Assembly: GCF_014596725.1 (NCBI RefSeq)
Contig: NZ_JACVEG010000006.1
Coordinates: forward strand, 1 to 64,000
Origin: Vibrio sp. Y2-5
Lineage (GTDB): Bacteria; Pseudomonadota; Gammaproteobacteria; Enterobacterales; Vibrionaceae
Direction: 5' to 3'
DNA: 64,000 nt
In this document: positions 19,922 through 30,362 of the stretch, one piece after another
Layout of the letters: each line of letters opens with the position of its first letter
How positions within the stretch are numbered: position 1 is the first letter of the stretch
Made by a program: the position numbers and the translations under genes
The notes under the pieces: generated by a model
What the model was told of the DNA's origin: nothing
Databases searched by the model: none
What the model saw: the letters and a program-made list of their open reading frames with translations, nothing else

Positions 19922-21958
19922 GTGAAGCATTGGCTTAAAAAAAGTGCGTGGCTGATTGCCAGTAGCTTATTGATTTCACCTGCAGTATTAGCCAGTGAAT
20001 TTAGTGCGAGCTTTAAAGGCACGGACATTCAAGAGTTCGTTAATATCGTTGGTCGTAACCTTGAAAAAACCATCATTGTTGATCCATCTGTGCGTGGAAA
20101 GATTGATGTGCGCAGCTATGACACGCTTAATGAAGAACAATATTACAGCTTCTTTTTAAATGTCCTTGAAGTGTACGGTTTCGCCGTGATTGAAATGGAT
20201 AACGGTGTACTTAAAATCGTTAAAGCTAAAGATGCTAAAACGTCACCAATCCCTGTGTTGGGGGACAATGACAGAGCATCCGGCGATAGCGTTGTGACTC
20301 AAGTCGTTGCGGTTAAAAACGTATCGGTACGCGAACTTTCCCCACTTTTACGCCAACTGATTGATAACGCTGGAGCGGGTAACGTTGTTCATTATGACCC
20401 AGCGAACATCATTTTGATTACAGGCCGTGCCGCGGTGGTGAATCGTTTAGCTGAAATCGTTCATCGTGTTGACCAAGCGGGAGACAAAGACATTGAAGTG
20501 GTTGAGCTCAAAAACGCCTCCGCTGCTGAAATGGTTCGTATTGTGGAAGCGTTAAATAAAACCACAGACGCGAAAAATACGCCTGAATTTTTACAGCCGA
20601 AACTGGTGGCAGATGATCGTACCAACTCAATTCTGATTTCTGGTGATCCTAAAGTTCGTCAACGACTCAGACAATTAATCAAGCAGCTTGATGTTGAGAT
20701 GGCAACCAAGGGCAATAACCGCGTTGTGTATTTGAAATACGCGAAAGCGGAAGAGTTGGTTGATGTCCTTAAAGGTGTTTCAGAAAACCTTCAAGCTAAA
20801 GACCAACAGGGTAATAGCAGCCGTTCAAAAAACAAAGACGTCATGATCTCGGCTCATGCGGGTACCAACTCACTGGTGATTACGGCACCGCAAGACATTA
20901 TGAATGCGATGCTGGATGTGATCGCGCAATTGGATATTCGCCGTGCTCAGGTACTTATAGAAGCCTTGATTGTTGAAATGTCAGAAGGTGACGGCATCAA
21001 CCTTGGGGTTCAATGGGGCTCTCTGGAAAGCGGTTCTGTTATTCAGTATGGCAACACTGGTGCTTCAATCGGTAATGTAATGGTTGGTCTTGAAGAAGCG
21101 AAAGACCAAACCACAACAGAATACTATTACGATTCAGCGGGTAACCGTCATCCTTACAATTCAACCGAGTCGGGTGATTACAGCACCCTAGCATCGGCGT
21201 TGTCTGGTATTAACGGTGCGGCTGTCAGTATCATGATGGGTGACTGGACGGCTTTACTCAGTGCAGTATCAAGCGATTCCAATTCCAACATTCTGTCTTC
21301 GCCAAGCATTACAGTGATGGATAACGGGGAAGCGTCTTTTATCGTTGGTGAAGAAGTTCCTGTGCTAACGGGATCGACCTCTAGCTCAAATAACGAAAAC
21401 CCATTCCAGACGGTTGATCGTAAGGAAGTGGGTATCAAGCTTAAAGTTGTTCCCCAGATTAACGAAGGAGACTCGGTTCAACTGAAGATTGAACAAGAAG
21501 TGTCTAACGTTTTAGGTGCGAATGGCGCGGTAGACGTGCGTTTTGCTAAACGTCAGCTCAATACGTCGGTGATGGTACAAGACGGTCAGATGTTGGTACT
21601 GGGTGGTTTGATTGACGAAAGAGCATTAGAGAGTGAGTCTAAAGTTCCACTGTTAGGTGATATTCCTGTGCTGGGCTATCTGTTTAAATCAACCAGTACT
21701 CAGGTTGAAAAGAAAAACCTGATGGTGTTTATCAAACCAACCATCATCCGCGATGGTATGACCGCCGATGGTATTACTCAGCGCAAATACAATTACATCC
21801 GTGCCGAACAGTTGTTTAAAGCCGAAGAAGGCTTGAAACTGATGGATAACAGTAATATTCCGGTATTGCCTAAATTTGGTGAAGATCGACGCCATCCAGC
21901 GGAGATACAGGCATTTATAGATCAAATCAACTCCGGTCAGATGGAAGCGAAGCAATGA
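19922..21958 (+). CDS. gspD: Type II secretion outer-membrane secretin GspD (EpsD)
   Basis: Outer-membrane secretin forming the exit channel of the type II system. It has 678 residues. A signal peptide ends near Ala24 (PAVLA). The N0 domain (about 25-110) and three N1-N3 KH-like repeats follow, with secretin motifs such as [23 protein letters not shown] and [14 protein letters not shown] in the C-terminal half. A short S-domain-like C-terminus (about 615-678) would bind a pilotin, which is not encoded here. The start is GTG at 19922 behind GGGAG; gspC ends 34 nt earlier. The stop overlaps the gspE start (ATGA). Confidence 0.97.
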   Translation: MKHWLKKSAWLIASSLLISPAVLASEFSASFKGTDIQEFVNIVGRNLEKTIIVDPSVRGKIDVRSYDTLNEEQYYSFFLNVLEVYGFAVIEMDNGVLKIVKAKDAKTSPIPVLGDNDRASGDSVVTQVVAVKNVSVRELSPLLRQLIDNAGAGNVVHYDPANIILITGRAAVVNRLAEIVHRVDQAGDKDIEVVELKNASAAEMVRIVEALNKTTDAKNTPEFLQPKLVADDRTNSILISGDPKVRQRLRQLIKQLDVEMATKGNNRVVYLKYAKAEELVDVLKGVSENLQAKDQQGNSSRSKNKDVMISAHAGTNSLVITAPQDIMNAMLDVIAQLDIRRAQVLIEALIVEMSEGDGINLGVQWGSLESGSVIQYGNTGASIGNVMVGLEEAKDQTTTEYYYDSAGNRHPYNSTESGDYSTLASALSGINGAAVSIMMGDWTALLSAVSSDSNSNILSSPSITVMDNGEASFIVGEEVPVLTGSTSSSNNENPFQTVDRKEVGIKLKVVPQINEGDSVQLKIEQEVSNVLGANGAVDVRFAKRQLNTSVMVQDGQMLVLGGLIDERALESESKVPLLGDIPVLGYLFKSTSTQVEKKNLMVFIKPTIIRDGMTADGITQRKYNYIRAEQLFKAEEGLKLMDNSNIPVLPKFGEDRRHPAEIQAFIDQINSGQMEAKQ

Positions 21959-23445
21959 CAGAGGTAGCCGCTTCCATTGTTCGACGATTGCCGTTTAGCT
22001 TTGCCAACCGCTTCAAGTTGGTTTTGGAGTGGAACCAAGCTTCGGCTTCGGTCTATTACGTCACGCCAGTTTCGATGGTTGCATTAGCGGAAGTCAAACG
22101 TGTGGTTCGTGGCCATTTTCAGTTAGTGGAACTGACGGAAAGTGAGTTTGAAAGCAAACTCACTCAGGTATATCAGCGAGACTCTTCTGAAGCCCGTCAG
22201 TTAATGGAAGACATTAGTGCCGACAGTGACGATTTCTTTTCGCTGGCAGAAGAACTTCCGCAAAACGAAGACTTATTAGAATCGGACGATGATGCGCCAA
22301 TCATTAAGTTAATTAACGCTATGTTGGGAGAAGCGATCAAAGAAGGCGCTTCGGATATTCATATCGAAACCTTTGAAAAGTCATTATCGATTCGTTTCCG
22401 TGTGGACGGCGTGCTGCGTGAAGTACTCAGTCCAAGTCGTAAGTTAGCCCCTCTTCTGGTTTCTCGTGTGAAGGTCATGGCGAAACTCGACATTGCCGAA
22501 AAGCGCGTTCCTCAAGATGGGCGTATTTCTTTACGTATTGGCGGCAGAGCCGTGGATGTTCGTGTTTCAACCATGCCTTCTTCCCACGGAGAGCGAGTGG
22601 TGTTGCGTTTGTTGGATAAAAACGCCACGCGTCTGGATCTGCATAGCTTGGGGATGACACAAACAATCCAAGAGAGTTTCCGCAAACTGATTGAAAAACC
22701 TCATGGCATCTTGCTGGTTACGGGACCAACAGGTTCTGGTAAATCGACCACTTTGTATGCGGGTTTGCAGGAGATTAACTCAAATGAACGCAATATTCTT
22801 ACCGTAGAAGACCCTATCGAATTTGATATTGATGGTATTGGTCAGACACAAGTAAACCCAAGGGTTGATATGACCTTTGCTCGTGGGTTGCGGGCGATTT
22901 TGCGCCAAGACCCAGATGTGGTGATGGTCGGCGAAATTCGTGATTTAGAAACGGCACAAATCGCTGTGCAAGCTTCACTTACTGGTCATTTAGTGATGTC
23001 CACTTTGCATACCAATACCGCAATTGGCGCTATTACGCGTTTGCGCGATATGGGTATCGAACCTTTCTTACTTTCTTCATCATTGCTTGGTGTTCTGGCT
23101 CAACGTTTGGTACGAACATTATGTCCAGACTGTAAACAAGGCTATGAAGCGGATGAGTCACAGAAAAAGCTGTGTGGTGTGAAGAAAAAGTCTCAACTGA
23201 CTCTCTATCGAGCCACTGGTTGCCCGCATTGTAATTATAAGGGATATCGCGGAAGAACCGGCATCCATGAATTACTGCTGGTGGATGACAAGGTGCAGGC
23301 GCTGATCCACGATGAACTTGGTGAACAAGCGATAGAAAGACACATTCGCGACTACACACCAAGCATTCGCCAAGATGGTCTAGATAAAGTGATACAAGGC
23401 ATCACATCACTGGAAGAAGTGATGAGAGTGACCAAGGAATCATAA
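21955..23445 (+). CDS. gspE: Type II secretion ATPase GspE (EpsE)
   Basis: Cytoplasmic hexameric ATPase that powers the type II machine and docks to the inner membrane through GspL. It has 496 residues. The N-terminal domain (about 1-95) is the GspL-binding part. Walker [10 protein letters not shown] has Lys263; the Asp box and Walker B ([14 protein letters not shown]) and the His box around [12 protein letters not shown] follow. The zinc tetracysteine is intact as CPDC (390-393) and CPHC (423-426). It overlaps gspD by 4 nt and gspF by 1 nt (TAATG), so translation is probably coupled. Confidence 0.97.
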   Translation: MTEVAASIVRRLPFSFANRFKLVLEWNQASASVYYVTPVSMVALAEVKRVVRGHFQLVELTESEFESKLTQVYQRDSSEARQLMEDISADSDDFFSLAEELPQNEDLLESDDDAPIIKLINAMLGEAIKEGASDIHIETFEKSLSIRFRVDGVLREVLSPSRKLAPLLVSRVKVMAKLDIAEKRVPQDGRISLRIGGRAVDVRVSTMPSSHGERVVLRLLDKNATRLDLHSLGMTQTIQESFRKLIEKPHGILLVTGPTGSGKSTTLYAGLQEINSNERNILTVEDPIEFDIDGIGQTQVNPRVDMTFARGLRAILRQDPDVVMVGEIRDLETAQIAVQASLTGHLVMSTLHTNTAIGAITRLRDMGIEPFLLSSSLLGVLAQRLVRTLCPDCKQGYEADESQKKLCGVKKKSQLTLYRATGCPHCNYKGYRGRTGIHELLLVDDKVQALIHDELGEQAIERHIRDYTPSIRQDGLDKVIQGITSLEEVMRVTKES

Positions 23446-24665
23446 TGGCGGCATTTGAATATAGAGCTCTGGATGAGAAAGGGCGAAATAAAACCGGAGT
23501 GATTGAAGGTGACAGTGCTCGTCAGGTACGCCAACGCCTGAAAGAACAGAATCTAGTACCCGTTGAAGTGGTTGAAACCAGAGCGAAATCAAAACGCTCT
23601 GGCAACTCTTCTTTCCGTTTTAAAAAAGGGATAAGTACCCAAGATTTAGCACTGATTACCCGTCAGCTTTCGACTTTGGTTCAGTCGGGAATGCCATTAG
23701 CAGAGTGTTTGATCGCTGTATCTGAACAGGCAGAAAAGCCGCATATTCGAAATATGCTTTTAGCGGTACGTTCCAAAGTAACCGAAGGTCATACGCTGGC
23801 AGACAGCTTTAGTGATTACCCACACGTATTCGATGATCTGTTCCGCTCTATGGTTGCTGCCGGAGAAAAATCAGGGCATTTGGATTCGGTTTTAGAACGT
23901 TTGGCGGACTACGCCGAAAACCGCCAGAAATTGCAGTCGAAACTTCTGCAAGCCATGATTTATCCGATTGTTTTGGTTGTGTTTGCGGTCGGTATTGTTG
24001 CCTTCCTATTAGCGTCGGTTGTACCGAAAATTGTCGGACAATTTGTACAGATGAATCAACAACTGCCAGTGTCCACTCAGTTTTTGCTTTCTGCGAGTGA
24101 GTTTGTGCAAAACTGGGGGCTAGTGGTTCTGACAGGCGGCATTGCGATCTTCTATCTGTTCAAATGGGCGCTACGTAAACCAGATATGCGCTTGAGCTGG
24201 GATAAAAATCTGATGTATTGGCCTGTGATTGGAAAGATTGTGCGTGGCTTAAATGCATCCCGTTTTTCCCGCACCCTGTCGATATGTGCCTCCAGTGCCA
24301 TTCCAATTTTGGACGGCATGAGAATCGCGGTGGATGTGATGCCAAACCACTATGCCAAGCAACAGGTCAGTATTGCAGCCGATAAGGTTCGTGAGGGTAT
24401 TAGTCTTAGAGGGGCGTTAACGGAGAGCAAACTTTTCCCGCCAATGATGCTGCATATGATTGCCAGCGGTGAACAAAGTGGTGAATTGGAAAGCATGCTT
24501 ACTCGAGCTGCCGATAACCAAGATGCCAATTTTGAATCCACGGTGAATATCGCATTGGGTATATTTACACCTGCATTAATTGCGGTGATGGCGGGGATGG
24601 TGTTGTTCATCGTAATGGCGACATTAATGCCAATCCTAGAAATGAATAATTTAATGACGAGATAA
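23445..24665 (+). CDS. gspF: Type II secretion inner-membrane platform protein GspF (EpsF)
   Basis: Polytopic inner-membrane protein at the base of the secretion machine that contacts GspE and GspL. Its 406 residues show two repeated T2SSF domains (about 70-195 and 275-395), each followed by strongly hydrophobic segments: about 170-195, 220-245, and the C-terminal 375-400. [22 protein letters not shown] is the standard start. The signature pattern around SGMPLAECL and SGEQSGELESML is visible. An 81-nt gap separates it from gspG, the largest gap inside the operon. Confidence 0.96.
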   Translation: MAAFEYRALDEKGRNKTGVIEGDSARQVRQRLKEQNLVPVEVVETRAKSKRSGNSSFRFKKGISTQDLALITRQLSTLVQSGMPLAECLIAVSEQAEKPHIRNMLLAVRSKVTEGHTLADSFSDYPHVFDDLFRSMVAAGEKSGHLDSVLERLADYAENRQKLQSKLLQAMIYPIVLVVFAVGIVAFLLASVVPKIVGQFVQMNQQLPVSTQFLLSASEFVQNWGLVVLTGGIAIFYLFKWALRKPDMRLSWDKNLMYWPVIGKIVRGLNASRFSRTLSICASSAIPILDGMRIAVDVMPNHYAKQQVSIAADKVREGISLRGALTESKLFPPMMLHMIASGEQSGELESMLTRAADNQDANFESTVNIALGIFTPALIAVMAGMVLFIVMATLMPILEMNNLMTR

Positions 24666-24745
24666 CACGTTCTTGGCTTTTGATTCGTGCCAGGGGGTTA
24701 TTTTTAGCAAATACAAAAAATACAAATTTGCGAAACGGAGCAGAA

Positions 24746-25189
24746 ATGAAAAGAAGTAATAAAACGCAGGCTGGTTTCACTCTTTTAGAAATCATGGTTG
24801 TTATTGTGATCTTAGGTATTTTGGCAAGCCTAGTTGTACCCAATTTAATGGGCAATAAGGAAAAAGCGGATCAGCAAAAAGCCGTTACGGATATTGTTGC
24901 ATTAGAGAATGCTCTGGATATGTATAAGCTGGACAACAGCGTTTATCCAACCACAGACCAAGGTCTGGAAGCGTTGGTGACCAAGCCATCTAGCCCTGAA
25001 CCTCGCAACTACCGTGATGGTGGCTATATTCGCCGTCTACCCAAAGATGCTTGGGGTAATGATTACCAATATTTAAGTCCGGGTGACAATGGTGCTATTG
25101 ATATTTTCTCTCTTGGTGCTGATGGTCAGGAAGGCGGAGAAGGCGCAAACGCCGATATTGGTAACTGGAATATTCAGGATTTTCAATAA
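24746..25189 (+). CDS. gspG: Type II secretion major pseudopilin GspG (EpsG)
   Basis: Main subunit of the periplasmic pseudopilus. The chosen ATG at 24746, behind GGAG, gives a seven-residue basic leader ending in the prepilin peptidase site AG/FTLLEIMVV, a 147-residue precursor; the open frame continues 22 codons upstream without conserved sequence. The mature N-terminal helix carries Phe+1 and Glu+5. The C-terminal part has GADGQEGGEG and the DIGNWN ending typical of the calcium-binding GspG fold. The processing peptidase (PilD) is not in the window. Confidence 0.96.
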   Translation: MKRSNKTQAGFTLLEIMVVIVILGILASLVVPNLMGNKEKADQQKAVTDIVALENALDMYKLDNSVYPTTDQGLEALVTKPSSPEPRNYRDGGYIRRLPKDAWGNDYQYLSPGDNGAIDIFSLGADGQEGGEGANADIGNWNIQDFQ

Positions 25190-25234
25190 CACCGATAACT
25201 AAGGATAGGGGGCGGTAGCCCCCGCTTTTCTTTC

Positions 25235-25804
25235 ATGAAGCAATCTCGCGGCTTTACATTACTGGAAATACTGTTGGTGCTAGTGCTGATATCGGTCAGT
25301 GCTGTTGCTGTTATTGCCACATTTCCTGTTTCTCAGAAAAATGAAGCCAAGCTGGCAGCACAGAGTCTGTTCCAGCGCATTCAGCTTATCAATGAAGAAG
25401 CCATTTTAAGCGGGCGCGATTTTGGCTTAAGAATCGATGATATAAAAGGTGCTTTTCTCTTTCTCGAATTATCTGAGGAAGGCTGGAAAATGCTGGAAAA
25501 ACGCCAGTTTGGTTCTGAGTTGAAGCTCCCTTCAGAGTTAGTGACCGATTTTCAGTTGGGTGGTAATGCTTGGACCAACGATGAGCGATTGTTTGAGTCG
25601 GACTCACTATTTGATCATGAGATGTTTGCTGAAGAGCAAAAACAGCAGCCTCCACAGATCTTCATTCTGTCGAGTGGTGAAGTCACTCCCTTTGTGGTTA
25701 GCATTCATCCAAAGCAGTCGCGTGCGGACAGTTGGCGCATTGTGGTTGAAGAAAATGGGCAGATACGTTTATTCGCACCGGGAGAGCAAGATGAAAAAGC
25801 ATAA
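25235..25804 (+). CDS. gspH: Type II secretion minor pseudopilin GspH (EpsH)
   Basis: Minor pseudopilin near the pseudopilus tip. The 189-residue precursor starts MKQSRG/FTLLEILLVLV with an intact prepilin peptidase site and Glu+5, followed by the hydrophobic N-terminal helix and a beta-rich globular domain. It lies 45 nt after gspG and its 3' end overlaps gspI by 14 nt. The space before it contains GGGGGCGG, which may serve as a ribosome site. Confidence 0.93.
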   Translation: MKQSRGFTLLEILLVLVLISVSAVAVIATFPVSQKNEAKLAAQSLFQRIQLINEEAILSGRDFGLRIDDIKGAFLFLELSEEGWKMLEKRQFGSELKLPSELVTDFQLGGNAWTNDERLFESDSLFDHEMFAEEQKQQPPQIFILSSGEVTPFVVSIHPKQSRADSWRIVVEENGQIRLFAPGEQDEKA

Positions 25805-26144
25805 AGGCTTTACTTTGCTTGAGGTGTTAGTTGCGTTAGCCATTTTTGCTACCGCGGCGGTCAGTGTGATACGAGCGGTGAGTCAACACATTAATACGGT
25901 TCAATATCTGGAAGAAAAAACCTTTGCTTCCATGGTGATAGATAATCAAATGGCGTTAGTGATGCTGGCACCCAAGGAATTTCGAGCCAAGAAGGGCACA
26001 GAATCACTGGCGGGACGTACTTGGTATTGGAAAGTCACTCCTATCGAAACATCTAGCGGCTACTTAAGTGCTTTTGATATCAGTGTATCGGTAGATGAAA
26101 CAGCAAGCCCTATAACTACGGTGCGAAGTTATGTCGCGAAGTAG
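25791..26144 (+). CDS. gspI: Type II secretion minor pseudopilin GspI (EpsI)
   Basis: Minor pseudopilin of the tip complex with GspJ and GspK. The ATG at 25791 gives MKKHKG/FTLLEVLVALAIF, with the prepilin cleavage site after Gly6 and Glu+5, and a 117-residue precursor. The open frame extends 77 codons upstream, but that part lies inside gspH and is not conserved. It overlaps gspH by 14 nt and gspJ by 14 nt. The ribosome site GGGAGAG lies within the gspH coding end. Confidence 0.95.
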   Translation: MKKHKGFTLLEVLVALAIFATAAVSVIRAVSQHINTVQYLEEKTFASMVIDNQMALVMLAPKEFRAKKGTESLAGRTWYWKVTPIETSSGYLSAFDISVSVDETASPITTVRSYVAK

Positions 26145-26775
26145 AAGAAGAATGCGAAATAACGGTTTCACATTGATTGAAGTGTTGGTGGCTATCGCAA
26201 TCTTTGCCAGCTTGAGCATCGGTGCCTACCAAGTTTTAAATCAAGTACAACGCAGCAATGAGCTTTCACAGCAACGGACAACGCGGCTGAATGAAATCAA
26301 TCGAGCCGTAGTGCTTATGGATGCTGATTTTCGCCAAATTGCAGCTCGTCAATTCCGCACACAAGGCGGAGAACCAAGTAAGCAGTTTATTATTTGGCAA
26401 GATGCGCTATTTGAGTCGGAGCAAAAGGGAATCGTATTTACCCGCTTAGGTTGGAGTAACCCGCAACAGCAATTTCCTCGTGGTGAAATCACTAAAGTGG
26501 CTTACCGTATCAGAGACGGTGTATTGGAAAAAATCTGGTGGCGTTATCCGGATACCCCGATAGGGCAAGATGGGATTGTTACCCCAATACTGACTCAAGT
26601 CGATAGCTGGAGCATGCGTTTCTATTTCGAAGGTAAATGGAGCGATACTTGGGAACAGAACATGGCCCTGCCTGATGCGATAGCAGTGAAGATGACGCTG
26701 GCAGATTATGGTGATATTGAACGTATTTATCTCGTTGCTGGTGGCGCGGGACAAGGAGGCGCAGATGCCTCGTAA
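26131..26775 (+). CDS. gspJ: Type II secretion minor pseudopilin GspJ (EpsJ)
   Basis: Minor pseudopilin of the tip complex. It has 214 residues with prepilin site [16 protein letters not shown] and Glu+5. The ATG at 26131 gives an 11-residue Arg-rich leader; an in-frame ATG at 26152 (MRNNG/F) has the better upstream purine tract (GAAGAAG) and may be the real start. The globular domain shows typical GspJ features such as [13 protein letters not shown] near 103. It overlaps gspI by 14 nt and gspK by 11 nt. Confidence 0.94.
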   Translation: MSRSRRRMRNNGFTLIEVLVAIAIFASLSIGAYQVLNQVQRSNELSQQRTTRLNEINRAVVLMDADFRQIAARQFRTQGGEPSKQFIIWQDALFESEQKGIVFTRLGWSNPQQQFPRGEITKVAYRIRDGVLEKIWWRYPDTPIGQDGIVTPILTQVDSWSMRFYFEGKWSDTWEQNMALPDAIAVKMTLADYGDIERIYLVAGGAGQGGADAS

Positions 26776-27826
26776 CCGTGTTCGGTATAGGAATGTTCAG
26801 CCTCGTTCTTTTCGACACAAAGGGTCTCAACGGGGTGTCGCACTGATCGTCGTGCTTTTACTTCTGGCGATCATGGTATCAATCGCAGCTACGATGACTG
26901 AGAGATTGTTTACTCAGTTTCAACGAGCTAGCCATCAAGTGAATTATCAGCAAGCCTATTGGTATAGTGTAGGCGCTGAAGGTTTGGCGACTGTCGCGAT
27001 TGAACAAAGTTACAAGGATAGCGACACCATCAATTTGAGTCAGGTATGGGCTTTAGAAGAGCAAACTTATCCTCTGGACTACGGGCAGTTGCGCGGGCAC
27101 ATTTATGATAAGCAAGCCTGTTTCAATCTCAATGTATTGAATTCGATTGAACCCAGCTCAGGCAGCAATAGCAAACCGTACCTGCTACGTGTTTGGCAGA
27201 CGCTTTTGGAAGAATTGCAAGTTGATAGTTATCAGGCTGAAGTGATCGCAGATTCCACAAGAGAGTTCATTGATGGTGATAATATAGTGCAAAGTACCTA
27301 CGGTGCAGAAGACAGTTATTATGAGTCAATGTCACCCTCTTACATGGCTGCAAACAGCTTAATAGCGGAACCTAGCGAGTTACGCGCCATTCAGCAAGTT
27401 ACTGGCGACGTGATGCTAAAAGTAGCGCCTTATGTGTGCGTATTGCCAACCGATGATTGGCGACTCAATGTGAATACATTAGCACCTGAAAATGCCAAAT
27501 TATTAGCGGCGATGTTCAGTCCAAATTTGTCTGAATCGAATGCGAAAGCAGTGCTGAAAAATCGTCCTTTTGATGGGTGGGCCAGTGTTGACGCATTTTT
27601 AGCTGAGGCTCAAATCGCCGCGACAGGCGACAGCATTATCGATCAGGCTAAAGGTTATTTAACCGTCGATAGCCAGTATTTTGAATTAGATGTGCAAGTG
27701 GTAGTGGATGAGGCGCGCGTGAGACTTCGCAGCCTGTTTTTTAGTGATAATCGAGAAACTGCAACGGTGGTTCGCCGTCGCTTTGGAGGAATCAGTGAGC
27801 GAGTTTCTGACCGTTCGACTGAGTAG
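26765..27826 (+). CDS. gspK: Type II secretion minor pseudopilin GspK (EpsK)
   Basis: Large pseudopilin that caps the pseudopilus tip. The ATG at 26765, behind AAGGAGG, gives a 353-residue precursor with leader ending [15 protein letters not shown]. As usual for GspK, the mature protein lacks Glu+5, fitting its tip position. The body holds an alpha domain inserted in the pseudopilin fold; [17 protein letters not shown] near 237 is the recognised SAM-like segment. It overlaps gspJ by 11 nt and gspL by 32 nt. The open frame extends 19 codons upstream without conserved residues. Confidence 0.95.
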   Translation: MPRNRVRYRNVQPRSFRHKGSQRGVALIVVLLLLAIMVSIAATMTERLFTQFQRASHQVNYQQAYWYSVGAEGLATVAIEQSYKDSDTINLSQVWALEEQTYPLDYGQLRGHIYDKQACFNLNVLNSIEPSSGSNSKPYLLRVWQTLLEELQVDSYQAEVIADSTREFIDGDNIVQSTYGAEDSYYESMSPSYMAANSLIAEPSELRAIQQVTGDVMLKVAPYVCVLPTDDWRLNVNTLAPENAKLLAAMFSPNLSESNAKAVLKNRPFDGWASVDAFLAEAQIAATGDSIIDQAKGYLTVDSQYFELDVQVVVDEARVRLRSLFFSDNRETATVVRRRFGGISERVSDRSTE

Positions 27827-29006
27827 TCAAAAAGAAGCCATTATCCCTTGGTTGGTGTGGTCTTCAACACAGCAAGAAGTGATTGCGAGCGGAGAAATTA
27901 CAGGTTGGGAACAACTTGGACAACTTCGCTCATACGCTGAACAGCGTGCAACGATCGTTTTGATGTCGGCCAGTGACGTGGTTTTGAGTCGAGTGGAAAT
28001 ACCTGCTGGCGCCAATCGTAAAATTGAATCTATGTTGCCTTATCTGATTGAAGATGAAGTGGCGCAAGATGTTGACGATATGCACTTTAGTATCCTCAAA
28101 AAAATGGGTAATGTCGTCGAAGTAGCCGGGATTGACCGTGATTTTATGCAATCTTGTATTGATGAGCTTACTTCGTTAGGGATAACGGTTAAACGCGTGG
28201 TTCCAGATGTGCTCACTGTACCAGTCCAGCAAGGTTTAGCCGCGGTTCAGTTGGGAAAAGAGTGGCTAATCCGCAGAGGTGACTCAGAGGGAATTTGTGT
28301 TGATAACGAGTGGCTTGAATTATTTAGTCAGTCTGACTGGGTCAAAGAGGGCGACAACTTTTTACCTTTAACTGCTTATACCCCTTTGCCAGAACTTAGT
28401 TTAGCTGATGGTCAAGATTGGCATTTCACGCCTTCGCCATTAGTCATGCAATTGCTGACGGAGCAGGTTCTACAAAGCAAAGTGAATATGTTAACCGGCA
28501 GCTTTAGAGTGAAGTCTTCCTCTCTGAAGTATTGGCGCATTTGGCGGAAAGCGGCGTACGCTGCACTTGTGTTCCTTACCGTGCTTATTGGCTATAAGCT
28601 TTTAGAAACTCACCGCCTTGAGCAACAAGTTCAAGCCTATCGTGTGGAAAGTGAACGTATATTCCGTACAGTATTTCCTGAGCGAAAGAAAATTCCAACC
28701 GTGAGTTACCTCAAGCGGATAATGAACGATGAACTCAATGCGCTGCAAGGTGGAAGCGCGCAGGGGACCGTTTTGGAATGGCTGATACCACTGCCCGCAA
28801 CGCTGAGAAGTATTCAAGGCATGGAACTGCAAAGTATTAAGTTTGATAGCAATCGAGGTGAAGTACGCTTAGAAACCACAAGCAAGGACTTCCAAAGCTT
28901 TGAACAGGCGAGATTGAAGCTTGCTGAACAGTTTATTGTGGAACAAGGTCAAGTGAACAAAAATGGCGATGTGGTTGCGGGTTCATTTGTGTTGAAGCAG
29001 AAGTAG
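27795..29006 (+). CDS. gspL: Type II secretion inner-membrane protein GspL (EpsL)
   Basis: Bitopic inner-membrane protein that holds the GspE ATPase at the membrane and pairs with GspM. The GTG at 27795, behind GGAGG, gives [23 protein letters not shown], the expected start, and 403 residues. The cytoplasmic actin-like domain covers about 1-235, one membrane segment about 255-272 ([18 protein letters not shown]), and a periplasmic ferredoxin-like domain the rest. The 5' end overlaps gspK by 32 nt; the 17 upstream codons of the open frame lie inside gspK. Confidence 0.95.
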   Translation: MSEFLTVRLSSQKEAIIPWLVWSSTQQEVIASGEITGWEQLGQLRSYAEQRATIVLMSASDVVLSRVEIPAGANRKIESMLPYLIEDEVAQDVDDMHFSILKKMGNVVEVAGIDRDFMQSCIDELTSLGITVKRVVPDVLTVPVQQGLAAVQLGKEWLIRRGDSEGICVDNEWLELFSQSDWVKEGDNFLPLTAYTPLPELSLADGQDWHFTPSPLVMQLLTEQVLQSKVNMLTGSFRVKSSSLKYWRIWRKAAYAALVFLTVLIGYKLLETHRLEQQVQAYRVESERIFRTVFPERKKIPTVSYLKRIMNDELNALQGGSAQGTVLEWLIPLPATLRSIQGMELQSIKFDSNRGEVRLETTSKDFQSFEQARLKLAEQFIVEQGQVNKNGDVVAGSFVLKQK

Positions 29007-29015
29007 GTGTTGGCA

Positions 29016-29525
29016 ATGAGTGAGCAAATAGCGAATAAAGTAATAGCGCCACTTCAACACTGGTGGCAAAGCATTAATCAGCGTGAAAAGGTGATGGTAT
29101 CGATCTGTGCACTCTTAGTGGTGGTTGCGATAGTTTTTTGGGGAGTATTACAGCCGCTCAGCGAGCGAAGTGCACAAGCTAAAAGTCGAATCCAATCAGA
29201 GAAGCAACTGCTGACATGGGTTGCTGACAGTGCAGATAAAATTACCGCTTTGCGTAAACAAGGCGGAGTTGTGCGAAGTTCAACCCCGTTGAATCAGGTG
29301 ATCACTACCTCGACTCGTCAATTTAAGATTGAGCTTATTCGTATGCAGCCTCGTGGAGAGATGATGCAGGTGTGGATACAGCCTTTACCATTTTCTCAGT
29401 TGGTTGCTTGGGTTGCTTACCTTAAAGAACAGCAAGGTGTGGATGTGGACTTTATGGACATCAAACGCAGTAAACAAGCAGGTGTGGTTGAAGTGCAACG
29501 CTTACAGTTAAAACGAGGCGGTTAA
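29016..29525 (+). CDS. gspM: Type II secretion inner-membrane protein GspM (EpsM)
   Basis: Bitopic inner-membrane partner of GspL. The ATG at 29016 gives MSEQIANKVIAPLQHWWQS and 169 residues; a GTG three codons upstream at 29007 is an alternative and directly follows the gspL stop. One membrane segment (about 27-48, VMVSICALLVVVAIVFWGVL) is followed by a coiled-coil stretch (about 52-85) and a periplasmic ferredoxin-like domain. The stop is 1 nt before the gspN start codon. Confidence 0.94.
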   Translation: MSEQIANKVIAPLQHWWQSINQREKVMVSICALLVVVAIVFWGVLQPLSERSAQAKSRIQSEKQLLTWVADSADKITALRKQGGVVRSSTPLNQVITTSTRQFKIELIRMQPRGEMMQVWIQPLPFSQLVAWVAYLKEQQGVDVDFMDIKRSKQAGVVEVQRLQLKRGG

Positions 29526-29526
29526 G

Positions 29527-30285
29527 TTGAAGAAAGTTGTTGGTTACGGAATGGTGTTTGTAGCGGTATTCGTTGCCAGTGCATTGGTACATCTTCCAGC
29601 ACAGTTTGTGATTAAACACCTGCCACTACCTTCGCAATTGCAGGTGACCGGAATTCAAGGTTCTTTATGGCAAGGCAAGGTGGAACAAGTACGTTGGCAG
29701 AATCGTAACTTCGGTGACGTCAGCTGGCAGTTTAAACCTTCGGCTTTGCTGGGTGCAAAAGCTGAAGTTGATGTTCGCTTTGGTCGAGACAGTGAACTGA
29801 GCTTACGTGGCAAAGGCACGATTGGTTATGGCTTAGCGGGTCTTTATGCGGAGAATATAATAGCTTCTATTCCGGCAGATGTCGTTCTTAGACAACTACC
29901 TATTGCTGTTCCTATTGTGGCGCAAGGTCAGTTGGAACTGTCACTCAAAGAATACCGTTATCAAGCGCCATTTTGTTCAACTGCTCTGGGTACATTAGCG
30001 TGGAGTTCCGCGAATGTGGAGTCGCCACTAGGCTCGTTACAGCTGGCACAAGTGATTGCGGATTTAGAGTGCAGCGAGAATACGTTGAAGATCAAGGGCA
30101 ACCAAGAGAGCACTCAAGTAAACAGCGAGTTTTCAGCTCAGTTGAATCCAGACCGCACTTATCAGGCAGATGGTTGGTTTAAGGTGGGCGCCGAATTTCC
30201 TGAGCAGTTAGCTGAGCAACTTAAATGGTTACCTAAGCCAGATGCTCAAGGCCGTTATGCGTTTAAGCACCAAGATCGCTTATAA
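29527..30285 (+). CDS. gspN: Type II secretion protein GspN (EpsN)
   Basis: Inner-membrane-anchored periplasmic protein found at the end of many gsp operons; its role is not settled and it is dispensable in some systems. It has 252 residues, with an N-terminal membrane segment (about 5-25, GYGMVFVAVFVASALV) and a periplasmic beta-rich body with GIQGSLWQGKVEQVRW near 42. The start is TTG at 29527, 1 nt after the gspM stop, so coupling is likely. It is the last operon gene, ahead of a strong terminator. Confidence 0.93.
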   Translation: MKKVVGYGMVFVAVFVASALVHLPAQFVIKHLPLPSQLQVTGIQGSLWQGKVEQVRWQNRNFGDVSWQFKPSALLGAKAEVDVRFGRDSELSLRGKGTIGYGLAGLYAENIIASIPADVVLRQLPIAVPIVAQGQLELSLKEYRYQAPFCSTALGTLAWSSANVESPLGSLQLAQVIADLECSENTLKIKGNQESTQVNSEFSAQLNPDRTYQADGWFKVGAEFPEQLAEQLKWLPKPDAQGRYAFKHQDRL

Positions 30286-30314
30286 CAAGCGGCATTGTGC
30301 GGTGACAAATAAGC

Positions 30315-30344
30315 AAAAGGCGAGAACTGGGTTCTCGCCTTTTT
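30315..30344. terminator. Bidirectional terminator for gspN and cysQ
   Basis: A perfect 13-bp stem with arms AAAAGGCGAGAAC and GTTCTCGCCTTTT and a three-base loop. T runs occur on both strands, between convergent gspN and cysQ. Confidence 0.92.
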
Positions 30345-30362
30345 AACTTAAAACACGCTTGA

